A stretch of 64,000 bases of DNA from Paraburkholderia flava (GCF_004359985.1 NZ_SMRO01000002.1:496001-560000), one strand, 5' to 3'. Counted from the first letter of the stretch, positions 41,165 through 51,164 are shown. Numbers and translations are program-made. Notes: generated by a model from the sequence alone, not told the origin.

Positions 41165-42634
41165 TTACAGCAACCCCAGCGACGAAGCCTTCAACGTCGC
41201 CGCCGCGCGCGTCGAGCAGCCCAGTTTGCGGAATGTGTTCTCGACGTGCGTTCTCACCGTGCTCGGACTGAGCGTCAATGCTTTCGCGACTTCCTTGTTA
41301 CTGCCGCCGCGACTGATCGCGCGCAGCACGTCGAGTTCGCGCGGCGTCAGTACGCCGCCCGCTGCATCCTTGTGCGGCTCGATGCTCTCCGCGCGACCGT
41401 CCGACACCAGCACGTCGATCACCTTCCGGTCGAAGCGACCACGCGCCGCTTCATCACGCAGCAACTTCACGGCTTCGTCGTCCGGCAACGCCTCGCGCCA
41501 CGGCCGACGCGATCGCAGCGCAACCCACGCAACAGCCGCCGCGATAATCTGCGCTTCGATGCCGATCGCCGGTGTGCCGAGCGAGCGGAAGTAGCCGCTG
41601 CCGTCGTTTCGCTCGTACGCGTACGAGCCGAGTTCGGCGGCCTCGGCGAGTTCGCCCGACTGCCTGCCCGCGCGGGATGTCCAGTACGGGACGAGCCGCA
41701 CTTTTTCCCACGCGGCATCGGGCAGCGGACCGCGTGTTTCCCAGATCGAATTCGGCACGGCCGCGCGTCCGATCCCGTGGATGAGTCCCGCGCGATAGAT
41801 CGTTTCGACGGTGCTATCGGCACAGCCCATATGCGCCGCGCACTGTGCGGCCGCAGCGGCGACCGCGCGCGAGTAACCGGTCATCCATGGGAGTTTCAGA
41901 TCGACGATGTCCGCGAGCGGTTCGATCGCGGCGGTTCGTTCGGCATGCGATGCCGCGAGCGACGAGGCGCGCGCGGCTGCAGCTTGCGCGTCGAGTTCGG
42001 CGACCCAGCGCTCGCCTTCGGTGATCGCAATCGCGGCGAGATCGGGCGGATAGACCGAGCCGCCGTTGCGCGAGAGCATATCCCGGGCGCGGGCGGCGCC
42101 ATACGTGCGGCTGAAGATTTCCAGATCACCCGCGAGCGCGACGGCGAAGACGCCCGGCGGCACCGACGCGCTGTCGCGTTGCCACACGAGGCCGCTGCCG
42201 TCCCATTTTTCGAAGAGGTTGCGCAGGATCGCCTGCGTGCCGCCCGACAGACCGAGCAACGCACCGACCTCTCCGGACACTTCGCAGTGAATCTCCGCGA
42301 CCGGTTTCAACGCCGCCGCGACGCCGCCATGCTGTTCGAGCGGCGCCGACCAGCCGGCGCGCGCGGCAAGCATCGCTTCGCGTCCGGCGACGTCGTCGCC
42401 GAGCAGCTCCGCGATGTTCGGCGCATTCGCGGTGCATCCCGACCAGCGGATCAACGCGGCATCCTGCGCCGCGTGCGCCGCCGCATCGTCGAAGCCCGCC
42501 GCGCGCGCGATGCGGCCCGCGAGGCAGGCGGTGCGGATCGAGTGGTCGGTGGGCTGGCCCATGCTCAGATCGCCGACGAACGCGAGCGCTTTCATCGCAT
42601 CGAAAACCGGCACCGGGCTACGCTGTTGCGGCAT
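41165..42634 (-). CDS. LuxR-type regulator with degenerate HD-GYP domain
   Basis: The 489-residue protein combines two HD-like parts with a C-terminal LuxR helix-turn-helix (GVLTPRELDVLRAISRGGSN, KEVAKALTLSPSTVRTHVEN). The N-terminal part has DHSIRTACLAGRIARAAGFD, resembling the first HD-GYP helices. The second has LIHGIGRAAVPNSIWETRGP and YERNDGSGYFRSLG, matching the HD and GYP segments but with HG in place of HD and GYF in place of GYP. Cyclic di-GMP hydrolysis is therefore doubtful, and ligand sensing is more plausible. The start at 42,634 (MPQQRSPVPVFDAM) is preferred to 42,703. Confidence 0.85.
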   Translation of the reverse strand: MPQQRSPVPVFDAMKALAFVGDLSMGQPTDHSIRTACLAGRIARAAGFDDAAAHAAQDAALIRWSGCTANAPNIAELLGDDVAGREAMLAARAGWSAPLEQHGGVAAALKPVAEIHCEVSGEVGALLGLSGGTQAILRNLFEKWDGSGLVWQRDSASVPPGVFAVALAGDLEIFSRTYGAARARDMLSRNGGSVYPPDLAAIAITEGERWVAELDAQAAAARASSLAASHAERTAAIEPLADIVDLKLPWMTGYSRAVAAAAAQCAAHMGCADSTVETIYRAGLIHGIGRAAVPNSIWETRGPLPDAAWEKVRLVPYWTSRAGRQSGELAEAAELGSYAYERNDGSGYFRSLGTPAIGIEAQIIAAAVAWVALRSRRPWREALPDDEAVKLLRDEAARGRFDRKVIDVLVSDGRAESIEPHKDAAGGVLTPRELDVLRAISRGGSNKEVAKALTLSPSTVRTHVENTFRKLGCSTRAAATLKASSLGLL

Positions 42635-42768
42635 GCTCACGAATCTCCATCGGAAGGGGAAGAGGAAGAGGACGAGGGGGCGGTCAGACGGGGCATCGGT
42701 CATTCGACCGATGCCCGCAGTGGCCGAAATCGATCATTCTGGCGTCTCTCCTCTCAGACGAAACAAGG

Positions 42769-43554
42769 GTGCCAATCGTGACACATCTCCTCAAGAAAAG
42801 TATGTCCGCACTGCTGATCGGCGGCGCGCTCTTCGCCGCTACCGCGCAGGCCGCTACGCCGCAGGATCTGAAAGGCAAGAACATCGTGCTGGTTCACGGT
42901 GCGTTTGCCGACGGTTCCAGCTGGGCCAAGGTCGTGCCGATCCTCGAAGCGCACGGCGCGCACGTCGTCGCGGTGCAGAACCCGCTGTCGTCGCTGCAGG
43001 ACGACGTCGCGGCGACGAAGCGCGCGATCGATGCACAGGATGGTCCGGTCGTGCTGGTCGGCCATTCGTGGGCTGGCGTCGTGATCACCGAAGCGGGTAA
43101 CGATCCGAAGGTCGAGTCGCTCGTGTATGTCGCGGCGTTCGCGCCGGACAGCGGCCAGTCGATCAACGACATCCTGAAGGACAAGCCGGCGCCTGCATGG
43201 GCGTCGCAGCTGAAGAAGGATTCGGGCGGCTTTCTGACGCTGTCCACCGATGCGGTGATCCATCAGTTCGCGCAGGACGTGCCCGAGTCGGAAGCACGCG
43301 TGATCGCCGCGACGCAGGGACCGTGGTCGTCGGATGCGCTGGGTCAGAAGGTCACGACCGCGTCGTGGCACAGCAAGCCGTCGGCGTTCGTCATTGCCGA
43401 TCGCGATCATATGATCGATCCGCATCTGCAGGCCGCGATGGCGAAGGACATCGGCGCGACCGTGACGCACGTCGATTCGAGCCACGTCGCGATGGTGAGT
43501 CATCCGGCGGTGGTCGCTGCCGCGATCATTGCGGAAGCGAAGAAGGCGCATTGA
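42769..43554 (+). CDS. Exported alpha/beta hydrolase
   Basis: The 261-residue protein has a signal peptide (MSALLIGGALFAATAQA) and a compact alpha/beta hydrolase of the esterase/salicylate-esterase-like kind. The motif IVLVHGAFADGSSW supplies the oxyanion region, VVLVGHSWAGVVITEA the nucleophile Ser, and DSSHVAMVSHP the His. It is probably periplasmic. GTG at 42,769 or 42,778, or ATG at 42,802, may be the start; all keep the signal peptide. It is divergent from the LuxR/HD-GYP gene, which may regulate it. Confidence 0.9.
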   Translation: MPIVTHLLKKSMSALLIGGALFAATAQAATPQDLKGKNIVLVHGAFADGSSWAKVVPILEAHGAHVVAVQNPLSSLQDDVAATKRAIDAQDGPVVLVGHSWAGVVITEAGNDPKVESLVYVAAFAPDSGQSINDILKDKPAPAWASQLKKDSGGFLTLSTDAVIHQFAQDVPESEARVIAATQGPWSSDALGQKVTTASWHSKPSAFVIADRDHMIDPHLQAAMAKDIGATVTHVDSSHVAMVSHPAVVAAAIIAEAKKAH

Positions 43555-43611
43555 GCGGGTGGTGTTTCGAATGGGGTGTGGACGCGCGATGGTGTGTCCA
43601 CGCCGCATTCG

Positions 43612-44499
43612 TCATGCCGCCGCCCTGCGCACGGTGATGTCGCGTCGCGGCGGCACGCCGAACATCCGCGAATACTCGCGGCTGAACTGCGACGGACTTT
43701 CATAGCCGACGCGAAACGCCGCGGTCTCGACGTTCGCGACGTCGGCGAGCATCATCCGGCGCGCTTCGATCAGCCGGATCTGCTTCTGATATTGCAGCGG
43801 CGTCATCGATGTCAGCGTCTTGAACTGTCGATGAAACGCGGACGGACTCATCTGCGCGATCGACGCGAGTTCTTCGATCCGGATCGATTCCGTGAAGCGC
43901 TCGCGCAACACGTGGATAGCGCTCATCACGCGCTGCGCGTGGCTGTTCGCGAGTGCGAGCCGCGCGATCTCTCCGCCGTGCGGACCCGTGAGCAGCCAGT
44001 ACGCGATTTCGCGCATGATCAGCGGCTGGATCGCGGCAATCGCGTCGGGTGTGTCGAGCAGACGGACCAGACGCAGCGCGCAATCGGCGAACGGGCCGTC
44101 GAAGTGCGTGACGAAAATTCCCGAGCCGCTTTCACCTCCCGCTTTCGGTGGATGGTCCAGTCCTTCCATCACCTCGCGCATGATCGCGAGATCGAATTCG
44201 ATGATGACGCCAAGATACGGTTTGTCGGGACTCGCCTCGACGACCCGGCCGAACGCCGGCGTTTCGACGCTCACGACGAGCGCCTGGCCGGGGCCGTATT
44301 CGAAGCGTCTGTCGCCGAACGTCGTCCACTTTTTGCCCTGCGCGACGATGCACAGCGCGGGCCGGTAGATCCGGTGAACGGGGCGCTGCTCGCGCGGCGA
44401 GCGCAGCAGCACGAGGCCGTCGATTGCCGTGATGAACGGGTTGGGTCCGGGCTGCGCGTTGGTGTAGCGGGCGATGGCCTCGACTAGCGCGTCTGACAT
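43612..44499 (-). CDS. AraC-family regulator (AraC_N type)
   Basis: The 295-residue protein has the AraC_N-type sensor domain (RPVHRIYRPALCIVAQGKKW, YGPGQALVVSVETPAFGRVV) and a C-terminal double helix-turn-helix (IRIEELASIAQMSPSAFHRQ, FRVGYESPSQFSREYSRMFG). It starts MSDALVEAIARYTNAQPGPN at 44,499. It is divergent from the SDR gene at 44,653, a frequent arrangement for this family, and likely controls it in response to aldehydes or similar compounds. Confidence 0.92.
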   Translation of the reverse strand: MSDALVEAIARYTNAQPGPNPFITAIDGLVLLRSPREQRPVHRIYRPALCIVAQGKKWTTFGDRRFEYGPGQALVVSVETPAFGRVVEASPDKPYLGVIIEFDLAIMREVMEGLDHPPKAGGESGSGIFVTHFDGPFADCALRLVRLLDTPDAIAAIQPLIMREIAYWLLTGPHGGEIARLALANSHAQRVMSAIHVLRERFTESIRIEELASIAQMSPSAFHRQFKTLTSMTPLQYQKQIRLIEARRMMLADVANVETAAFRVGYESPSQFSREYSRMFGVPPRRDITVRRAAA

Positions 44500-44652
44500 G
44501 GTGGGTTCCAGGGTGTGGGTTTGCGGTGTTGCCGATCTCCCCATGTTATAGCGAGTCGAGCAGGATCAGGCAAGAACCGGGCGAGTTTCGGTATTCAACC
44601 GGCGGGGTGCGACGGCTATCTTGATCTCCAGGCAAACCTACAGGAGCAAGAC

Positions 44653-45432
44653 ATGCCGACTCAAAACACACAGGATTCACGGGCCCAAATCGCGATCGTT
44701 ACCGGCGGTAGCCGGGGGATCGGCCGCAATACGGTGCTGAGCCTCGCCCGTCGCGGCGTCGATTCGATTTTTACGTATCGCTCGAATCGGGCAGAAGCGG
44801 ACCAGGTCGTCGCAGCGGTTGCCGAGGCTGGTGCACGCGCGGTGGCGCTGCCGCTCGATACCGGCGATTCCGCGTCGTTCGATAAATTTATTGGCGAGGT
44901 CCGCGAGGCGCTGACGACGCTCGGCGCGCAGCGCTTCGACTACCTGGTGAACAACGCGGGCACGTCGTTGCACCACGCATTCGCCGAGACGACCGAAGAC
45001 GAACTCGATACGCTCTACCGGATTCATTTCAAGGGCGTGTTCTTTCTGACGCAGAAGCTGCTGCCGCTGATCGCGGATGGAGGGCGGATCGTCAATATCT
45101 CGTCGGGGCTGACGCGGTTTTCGATGGCCGGCGTGACGGGCTATGCGTCGATGAAGGGCGCGGTCGAAGTATTGACCCGCGTGCTTGCGACCGAACTCGG
45201 CCCCCGCGGTATCGGTGTCAACACGGTGGCGCCCGGCGCAATCGCGACCGATTTCAGCGGCGGCGTGGTGCGCGATAACCCCGAGGTCAATCAACGCGTC
45301 GCGAGCATGACGGCGCTGGGTCGCGTGGGTGTGCCGGACGACGTCGGTCCGATGATCGCTTCGCTGCTGTCGGACGATAACCGCTGGATCAACGCGCAGC
45401 GGATCGAGGTGTCGGGAGGGATGGTGGCGTAG
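44653..45432 (+). CDS. Short-chain dehydrogenase/reductase
   Basis: The 259-residue classical SDR has the cofactor motif TGGSRGIG near residue 17, NNAG in LVNNAGTSLHHAF, the catalytic Ser in IVNISSGL and YxxxK in TGYASMKGAVEVLTR. The arginine after the first strand pair (TYRSNRAEAD) suggests NADPH preference. The ATG at 44,653 has a CAGGAGC site upstream. It is divergent from the AraC gene, its probable regulator. The substrate is unknown. Confidence 0.93.
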   Translation: MPTQNTQDSRAQIAIVTGGSRGIGRNTVLSLARRGVDSIFTYRSNRAEADQVVAAVAEAGARAVALPLDTGDSASFDKFIGEVREALTTLGAQRFDYLVNNAGTSLHHAFAETTEDELDTLYRIHFKGVFFLTQKLLPLIADGGRIVNISSGLTRFSMAGVTGYASMKGAVEVLTRVLATELGPRGIGVNTVAPGAIATDFSGGVVRDNPEVNQRVASMTALGRVGVPDDVGPMIASLLSDDNRWINAQRIEVSGGMVA

Positions 45433-45467
45433 CAGCGCGCTGATGAGCGTGGCAGCATGCGGTCGGA

Positions 45468-46412
45468 TCAGCGGCCGCGTTTCGTGCTCCGACCGCTGAC
45501 CTTCTGCTTCGCCTCGCCGAGCGCGAGCTCGACGCAGAACTGTCGCACCGTTTCGAGCACGGGGGACTCGGTGCGGCCGTCGAGCGTGACGAACGCGTAT
45601 TGCGCCGTGGCTTCGGGCGGCAGATCGAGCCGCACGACCGAGATCTCCCCGCTGCTGAGCCACACGCGCGCGGTGGCGAGCGTGCCGAGCATGATCGCAT
45701 CCGTCGCGAGGACTGCCTCGATCAATGCCGCGACGGAATCCGACGATGCGCGCAGAAAGCGGGCAGGATGAGCGGCGGCCCCGAAACGTTCGATCAGCGC
45801 GCGCGTCACGTCGTCGCTCAACTTGGTCGCAAGGACCGGGTACCCGGCAATCTCGGCGAACTCCACACGACTGCGCTTTGCCAGCGGATGACCGCTTCGG
45901 CACATGAAGCCGGACTGCACCCGGCCGAGCAACTGGATGCGCAGATCTTCCTGCGGCGCGATGGAGCGCGAATGCATCAGCAGCGCGTCGAACTCACGTT
46001 CCCGTAAAGCCGCCACATGCGCTTCGGGACTGCCGGTCAGCAGATGAACGCCAACGCGCGGGTACCTGCTCAACATATACGACAGCAACGGCCCGGCAAA
46101 CATCGCATTCGGCGCGGACCCCAACCCAAGCCGGACCGTCCCTCCTTCTCCCTGCATCAGTAACTGCGCGGTGTGCTTCAGATCCACCGCATCGGACACG
46201 ATCTTTCGTGCGCGCTCCGCGACCACGACGCCGAACGGCGTGAGTTCGTTTCGTTTGCCGATGCGATCGATCAACCGCGTGCCGAGCTCCTGTTCGAGCA
46301 TCTGGATGCTGCGACTTAGCGCAGGTTGCGTGAGATGGAGTGCTTCCGACGCCCTGCTGAAAGAGCCTGTTTCAACGAGTGCGAGGAAATGCTCGAGGTG
46401 ATGCAGGTTCAT
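45468..46412 (-). CDS. LysR-family regulator
   Basis: The 314-residue protein starts MNLHHLEHFLALVETGSFSR with the winged helix (ALHLTQPALSRSIQMLEQEL, LIDRIGKRNELTPFG) and a standard effector domain (GTVRLGLGSAPNAMFAGPLL). It is divergent from the esterase-peptidase-transporter-porin run starting at 46,594 and probably controls it from the 181-bp AT-rich promoter region between them. Confidence 0.92.
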   Translation of the reverse strand: MNLHHLEHFLALVETGSFSRASEALHLTQPALSRSIQMLEQELGTRLIDRIGKRNELTPFGVVVAERARKIVSDAVDLKHTAQLLMQGEGGTVRLGLGSAPNAMFAGPLLSYMLSRYPRVGVHLLTGSPEAHVAALREREFDALLMHSRSIAPQEDLRIQLLGRVQSGFMCRSGHPLAKRSRVEFAEIAGYPVLATKLSDDVTRALIERFGAAAHPARFLRASSDSVAALIEAVLATDAIMLGTLATARVWLSSGEISVVRLDLPPEATAQYAFVTLDGRTESPVLETVRQFCVELALGEAKQKVSGRSTKRGR

Positions 46413-46593
46413 CGTGAATCCTTGTGCAGAGATCGTATTCGTCGATGTATTGCTGAAATCTGTCTATCAGAGAATGTAATGATAATCAAAAAAACAATGC
46501 ATTGGACATATGAATTTCGGATTTCTAGCATGCGTCATCGACTGGCTATCGGGCTCGGTCGATACAGACATGCAGACACGAATGAGAGGAGAC

Positions 46594-48219
46594 ATGAAAG
46601 CAGACAAATGGAGGATGCCTGGCCTCGCGCGGTTCGCCACGGTGCTTGCCGCTGCGTGTGCCGTTGCGCTCGCGGGATGTGGTGGAGGGGTTCAGCAAGA
46701 CGCGAATGGGACGGCGAGTCTCAAGGTTCAGACGACGGAAGGCCCCGTTACCGGTTCGCAGAGCGGCGATGTCGTCGCCTGGCTCGGGATGCCATACGCG
46801 CAGCCGCCTGTCGGCGCATTGCGCTGGCGGCCGCCGCAGGCGCCGGCGTCCCGCACCGGCACGCTGACGGCCACGGCCTACGGCAACGCGTGCCCGCAGC
46901 CGACTGCGCAAAACGACATCCCGGCGAGCAGCATGTCGGAGGACTGTCTCTTCATCAACGTGCAGGAACCGGCGTCCGCGCGGGCCACCGGTAAGTTGCC
47001 GGTGCTCGTCTATATCCATGGCGGAGCGTTCACGATCGGCTCGGGCGCGCAGGTCGATGGCAGCGCGATTGCGACGACGGACAACCTGGTGTTCGTCAGT
47101 TTCAACTATCGGCTCGGTGCGCTCGGCTATCTGGCGAATACAGCGTTACAGGCATCCGCGGGCGACAGCAGCCTGGGAAATTTCGCCGTGATGGACCAGC
47201 AGGCCGCGCTGCAGTGGGTGCAGAAGAACATCGCTGCATTCGGTGGCGACCCGGCTAACGTCACGGTATGGGGCCTGTCGGCCGGCGCCACGTCGACGTT
47301 CACGCTGCTGCAGTCGCCGCTATCGAAGGGATTGTTCAGCAAGGCGGTCATGCAAAGCGGCGGCGGCGGTGCGTATTCGAATCTCTTGCCTTCCACCGCG
47401 ACCGCACAAGGCGATACGTTGATCGCGGCCGTCGGATGCAGTAGCGCGACGGATGTCGTCGCGTGTCTGCGCGGCAAGTCACCCGACGATCTCGTGGCGG
47501 CGCAGACAGCCGGCAAGTGGCGTCCGACCGTCGACGGGAAGGTCGTCACGCAGGTGCCGGCCGATTCGTTCGCCGCCGGTACGTTCAACCATGTGCCGGT
47601 GATGATCGGCGGCGTGTACGACGAGGGCACGTTGTTCGTCGATCCCACGATGCCGGCATCGGTCTATACCCAGGCAATCGCGTCACTTGCGCCGCCCGGC
47701 TATGACACCTCCGGTATCGAGGCAGCCTATCCGCTGGCGAACTATGCGGTACCCGCGCAAGGTCTGGCCCGCGCAATGGGCGATGCGTTGTATGGCTGTG
47801 GCAACAGCGCCCGTCGCGACCAGCTCGCCGCATGGGTACCGGTGTATGGATGGGAATTCACCGATCCGACGCTGTCGTTCCCGACCGACCCGAAGACGTT
47901 CTATCTGGGTACATCGCATGGCACCGATACCGCTTACTGGCTCGGCCCGTCCGATGTCGCGGGCAGCGACCCGGCGCCCGCGATGCAGGCGCTCGGTGTC
48001 CAGATGAAGAAATATCTCGGCAACTTTGTTCGCCTTGGCGATCCGAACGGCACCGGCACGGATTCGACACTGCCGCGCTGGCCGCGCTATGCCGGTCCCA
48101 GCGATCGCGAGACGATCGAGTTGACGACTCCGTCGATCACCGTCTCGAACACCGCATTCGAAACGGTGCACAAGTGCAGCACGCTGTGGGGCCCCGGCGT
48201 TTTCCCTCCGATCTACTGA
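46594..48219 (+). CDS. Lipoprotein type-B carboxylesterase
   Basis: The 541-residue protein has a lipoprotein signal (FATVLAAACAVALAGCGGG) and a type-B carboxylesterase fold. Visible catalytic elements are the oxyanion HGGAFTIGSG, the nucleophile elbow VTVWGLSAGATSTF, the acid in GGVYDEGTLFVD and the His in GTSHGTDTAYWLG. EDCLFINVQEP is the second family signature. A signal peptide with lipobox places it in the periplasm or outer membrane. Start 46,594 has GAGAGGAG upstream. It is the first gene of a four-gene same-strand run. Confidence 0.92.
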   Translation: MKADKWRMPGLARFATVLAAACAVALAGCGGGVQQDANGTASLKVQTTEGPVTGSQSGDVVAWLGMPYAQPPVGALRWRPPQAPASRTGTLTATAYGNACPQPTAQNDIPASSMSEDCLFINVQEPASARATGKLPVLVYIHGGAFTIGSGAQVDGSAIATTDNLVFVSFNYRLGALGYLANTALQASAGDSSLGNFAVMDQQAALQWVQKNIAAFGGDPANVTVWGLSAGATSTFTLLQSPLSKGLFSKAVMQSGGGGAYSNLLPSTATAQGDTLIAAVGCSSATDVVACLRGKSPDDLVAAQTAGKWRPTVDGKVVTQVPADSFAAGTFNHVPVMIGGVYDEGTLFVDPTMPASVYTQAIASLAPPGYDTSGIEAAYPLANYAVPAQGLARAMGDALYGCGNSARRDQLAAWVPVYGWEFTDPTLSFPTDPKTFYLGTSHGTDTAYWLGPSDVAGSDPAPAMQALGVQMKKYLGNFVRLGDPNGTGTDSTLPRWPRYAGPSDRETIELTTPSITVSNTAFETVHKCSTLWGPGVFPPIY

Positions 48220-48237
48220 TGCGGCACAACACAACGT

Positions 48238-48259
48238 GCGGGCTGCGCGAGCAGCCCGC
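48238..48259 (+). terminator. Hairpin between esterase and peptidase genes
   Basis: GCGGGCTGC and GCAGCCCGC form a perfect 9-bp stem with a GCGA tetraloop, 18 bp after the esterase stop. It has no T-run, so it may be an attenuator or mRNA-stability element inside the operon rather than a full terminator. Confidence 0.5.
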
Positions 48260-48286
48260 CAGGCAGACGACGAAACCGGAATACCT

Positions 48287-49699
48287 ATGATCGAACGTGT
48301 AGTGAATTATCTTCAGGCGGAGCACGACTCCATCCTGGAGCGGCTCAAGACCTTGCTCCGTATTCCCAGTGTCAGCGCGGACCCGGCGTTCGGGCCGCAT
48401 ATGGACGAAGCGAGACGATACCTGGCGACGCGGTTGAAAGAGATCGGTCTGCACAATGTCTGCGAGCTGGACGGAGGCGGTGAGCCGGCGATCTACGGCG
48501 AATGGCTGGGTGCGCCGGGCAAGCCGACGATCCTGATTTACGGGCACTACGACGTGCAGCCTGCCGATCCGCTCGAACTGTGGAACAGTCCGCCGTTTGA
48601 GCCGACGGAGCGGGACGGGCGCCTCTTTGCGCGGGGCGCGTCGGACGTCAAAGGCTCGACGACGATCGCGCTGGAGGTGGTTGCGGGTTTTCTCGCGGTG
48701 ACGGGGCAGTGCCCGGTGAACATCAAGGTGTTTCTGGAGGGCGAAGAGGAGACGGGCAGTCCATCGCTCAGGAGCATCATCGAGCGGTATCGCGATCTGC
48801 TCGGTGTCGACGCGGTGTTGTCGGCCGACGGCGGTCGCGCGAGCGCGGCGGTGCCGACGATCAACACCGGTGCGCGCGGTAGCGGTCAACTGGAATTCAG
48901 CGTGCGCACCGCGAGCAAGGATCTGCATTCGGGGCGCTACGGTGGTCTTGTCCGTAACGCGCTGCATGAGATGGCGCGGCTGGTCGCATCGTTGCATGAC
49001 GAAAGCGGCGCGCTGGCTGTGGAGGGTTTCTATGCCGGCGTCGCTCCGCTTACGTCCGCGCAGAGAGCCGACACCGCCGCTTTTCCATTCGATGCCGACG
49101 CCTATGTTGCCGACGTCGCGGCTACGCATCACGGCGAGCCGGGCTTCACGGTCAGGGAGCAGATGACGATACGTCCGTCGCTCGACGTCAACGGGATGTG
49201 GGGCGGCTATACCGGCACCGGTGGCAAGACGATCATCCCGAATATCGCGAGTGCGAAACTCACCGTGCGGGTGGTGGAAGGGCAGAACCCGGTCGACGTG
49301 CTCGACGCGGTCGTGCAGCACCTGCGGCGCCATTGCCCGCACGGCGTATCGCTCGAGATTCTGGCGACGCACGGCGGAGCGCCCGCGTCCACGTTGTCGC
49401 CGGATCATCCGCTCGTCCGCGCGGCGGAAACCGTGCTGCTCAACGAAACGGGCCGCCGAGCCGCGCACGTCCGGCTCGGCGCGAGCGTGCCGATTACCTC
49501 GATCTTCAAGGAGATGCTGGGCGTCGACACGCTGATGTTCGGCTACAACCTGCCCGACGAGGATGTGCACGCGCCGAATGAATTTTTCCACCTTCGATCG
49601 ATCGGCGAAGGGCTGCGCGGGTGGACGTTCCTGCTCGACGAACTCGCGCGCTATCCCGTTCAGGACTTTGCCGCGACGCAGGGAGCGTCGCAGGCGTGA
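48287..49699 (+). CDS. M20-family dipeptidase
   Basis: The 470-residue cytosolic protein is a two-zinc M20 peptidase of the dipeptidase/carnosinase-like branch. Metal ligands and catalytic residues are seen in LIYGHYDVQPADPL, RGASDVKGSTT, FLEGEEETGSPSL and VLSADGGRAS. The last ligand His lies near the C-terminal PDEDVHAPNEFFHLRSIGEG. Length and motif order are normal. It begins MIERVVNYLQAEHDS at 48,287. It lies between the esterase and the transporter and likely acts on the compound they deliver. Confidence 0.92.
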   Translation: MIERVVNYLQAEHDSILERLKTLLRIPSVSADPAFGPHMDEARRYLATRLKEIGLHNVCELDGGGEPAIYGEWLGAPGKPTILIYGHYDVQPADPLELWNSPPFEPTERDGRLFARGASDVKGSTTIALEVVAGFLAVTGQCPVNIKVFLEGEEETGSPSLRSIIERYRDLLGVDAVLSADGGRASAAVPTINTGARGSGQLEFSVRTASKDLHSGRYGGLVRNALHEMARLVASLHDESGALAVEGFYAGVAPLTSAQRADTAAFPFDADAYVADVAATHHGEPGFTVREQMTIRPSLDVNGMWGGYTGTGGKTIIPNIASAKLTVRVVEGQNPVDVLDAVVQHLRRHCPHGVSLEILATHGGAPASTLSPDHPLVRAAETVLLNETGRRAAHVRLGASVPITSIFKEMLGVDTLMFGYNLPDEDVHAPNEFFHLRSIGEGLRGWTFLLDELARYPVQDFAATQGASQA

Positions 49700-49746
49700 A
49701 GCATCGCATCGCTGCCCCTCCACCCAGCTTCGATCAGAGAGACATC

Positions 49747-51072
49747 ATGGGAGACTACTTGAGCATCGCTACACCCGAAACTGCCCGTCCGTCGCGGTCG
49801 AAGCTTTTGATCGCGACGACCATTGGCAATGCATTGGAGTTTTTCGACTTCACCGTATTCGGCTTCTTCGCGATCATCATCGGCCATCAGTTTTTCTCGC
49901 CGCTCAGTGCTGACGGGCAACTGATGTCGTCGGTCGCTACGTTCGGCGTTGGCTTCGTGATGCGCCCGGTGGGCGGCGTGCTGATCGGGATATACGCCGA
50001 TCGTGCCGGCCGGCGCGCGGCGATGACATTGACGCTGTCGTTGATGACACTCGGCGTCTGTCTCGCGGGCCTCGCGCCGACCTACGCCGACATCGGGATC
50101 GCTGCACCGATCATCATGGTCGTCGCGCGGCTCATTCAAGGATTTTCCGCAGGCGGCGAAGTCGGCCCGGCGACGACCGTGCTGCTCGAACATGCACCTC
50201 CCGGTGCGCGGGCCTGGTACACGAGCTGGCAACTGGCCAGTCAGGGGCTCGGTATCGCAGCGGGCGCGGCATCGGCGGCACTGCTCGCGTGGCTTCTTCC
50301 ACACGACGCGCTCTATGCATGGGGCTGGCGGCTGCCGTTCCTCGCCGGCGCGGTGATTCTTCCGATCGGCATCGCGATTCGCCGTCAGTTGACCGGGCTG
50401 GAAGTCACGCCACCGCGAGGAACAGTCGACGAATCGGGCCGCCGCTCGCCCATGGTCGCCATGTTGGGCGGTCACGCACGCAACGTCGTCGTCGGTATCC
50501 TCCTCATCATGGGCGGTACTGTCACCGCGTACATGATCCTGTTCTTTATTCCGACCTATGCGATTCGCGAACTGAAGCTCGATGAATCCGCTTCGTACGC
50601 GTGCGCGGTGGCGTCCGGTCTGGTGATGGCTTTCCTGTCGCCCATCGCCGGAAAGATGGCCGATGCATTCGGCCGGATGGTTCCGATCGTTGCTGCACGG
50701 GTCGTCCTCGTCCTTCTGCTTTATCCCGCCGACGCATGGTTGACGAGCAATCCCAGTGTGGCCCGTCTGTTCATCGTTGTCGTCGGTCTGTCGATCTTCT
50801 TCACGATACAGGGCGCACCGTCGATCACGCTGATTCCCGAAATGTTCCCGAAGGCGCTGCGTGCCACTGCGACGGGCACCGTGTATAGCGTCGGCGTCGC
50901 ACTGTTCGGCGGGATGACGCAACTGGTTGCCGTGTGGCTGATTCATGCGACAGGGAACAGACTGTCGCCCGCTATTGCGGTGACCGGTTGCATCGTGCTT
51001 TCGACGCTCGCGCTGGTCTTTGTCAAACGCGTGGCGATGGAGCCGTCGAGCGAAGTGGCTGCCACGCGCTAG
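49747..51072 (+). CDS. MHS-family MFS transporter
   Basis: The 441-residue inner-membrane symporter has TIGNALEFFDFTVFGFFAII at segment 1, FVMRPVGGVLIGIYADRAGR at the 2-3 loop and ARLIQGFSAGGEVGPATTVL at segment 4, as in citrate/proline-type MHS transporters. It starts 47 bp after the peptidase stop at ATG 49,747 (MGDYLSIATPE). Its likely role is import of the operon substrate. Confidence 0.92.
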   Translation: MGDYLSIATPETARPSRSKLLIATTIGNALEFFDFTVFGFFAIIIGHQFFSPLSADGQLMSSVATFGVGFVMRPVGGVLIGIYADRAGRRAAMTLTLSLMTLGVCLAGLAPTYADIGIAAPIIMVVARLIQGFSAGGEVGPATTVLLEHAPPGARAWYTSWQLASQGLGIAAGAASAALLAWLLPHDALYAWGWRLPFLAGAVILPIGIAIRRQLTGLEVTPPRGTVDESGRRSPMVAMLGGHARNVVVGILLIMGGTVTAYMILFFIPTYAIRELKLDESASYACAVASGLVMAFLSPIAGKMADAFGRMVPIVAARVVLVLLLYPADAWLTSNPSVARLFIVVVGLSIFFTIQGAPSITLIPEMFPKALRATATGTVYSVGVALFGGMTQLVAVWLIHATGNRLSPAIAVTGCIVLSTLALVFVKRVAMEPSSEVAATR

Positions 51073-51164
51073 ATAGCATGTCGTTGTCCAGAATGAGAGG
51101 GTTACGACACATAATTTCGGATGACTAATTTAAATACACATATCAACACAATGAGGTGAGGAGA

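Noticed and set aside
41246..42781. 511-codon plus-strand open frame
   Set aside because: It is antisense to the LuxR/HD-GYP gene and has shadow composition.
48137..49723. 528-codon minus-strand open frame
   Set aside because: It is antisense to the M20 peptidase and arginine-rich without motifs.
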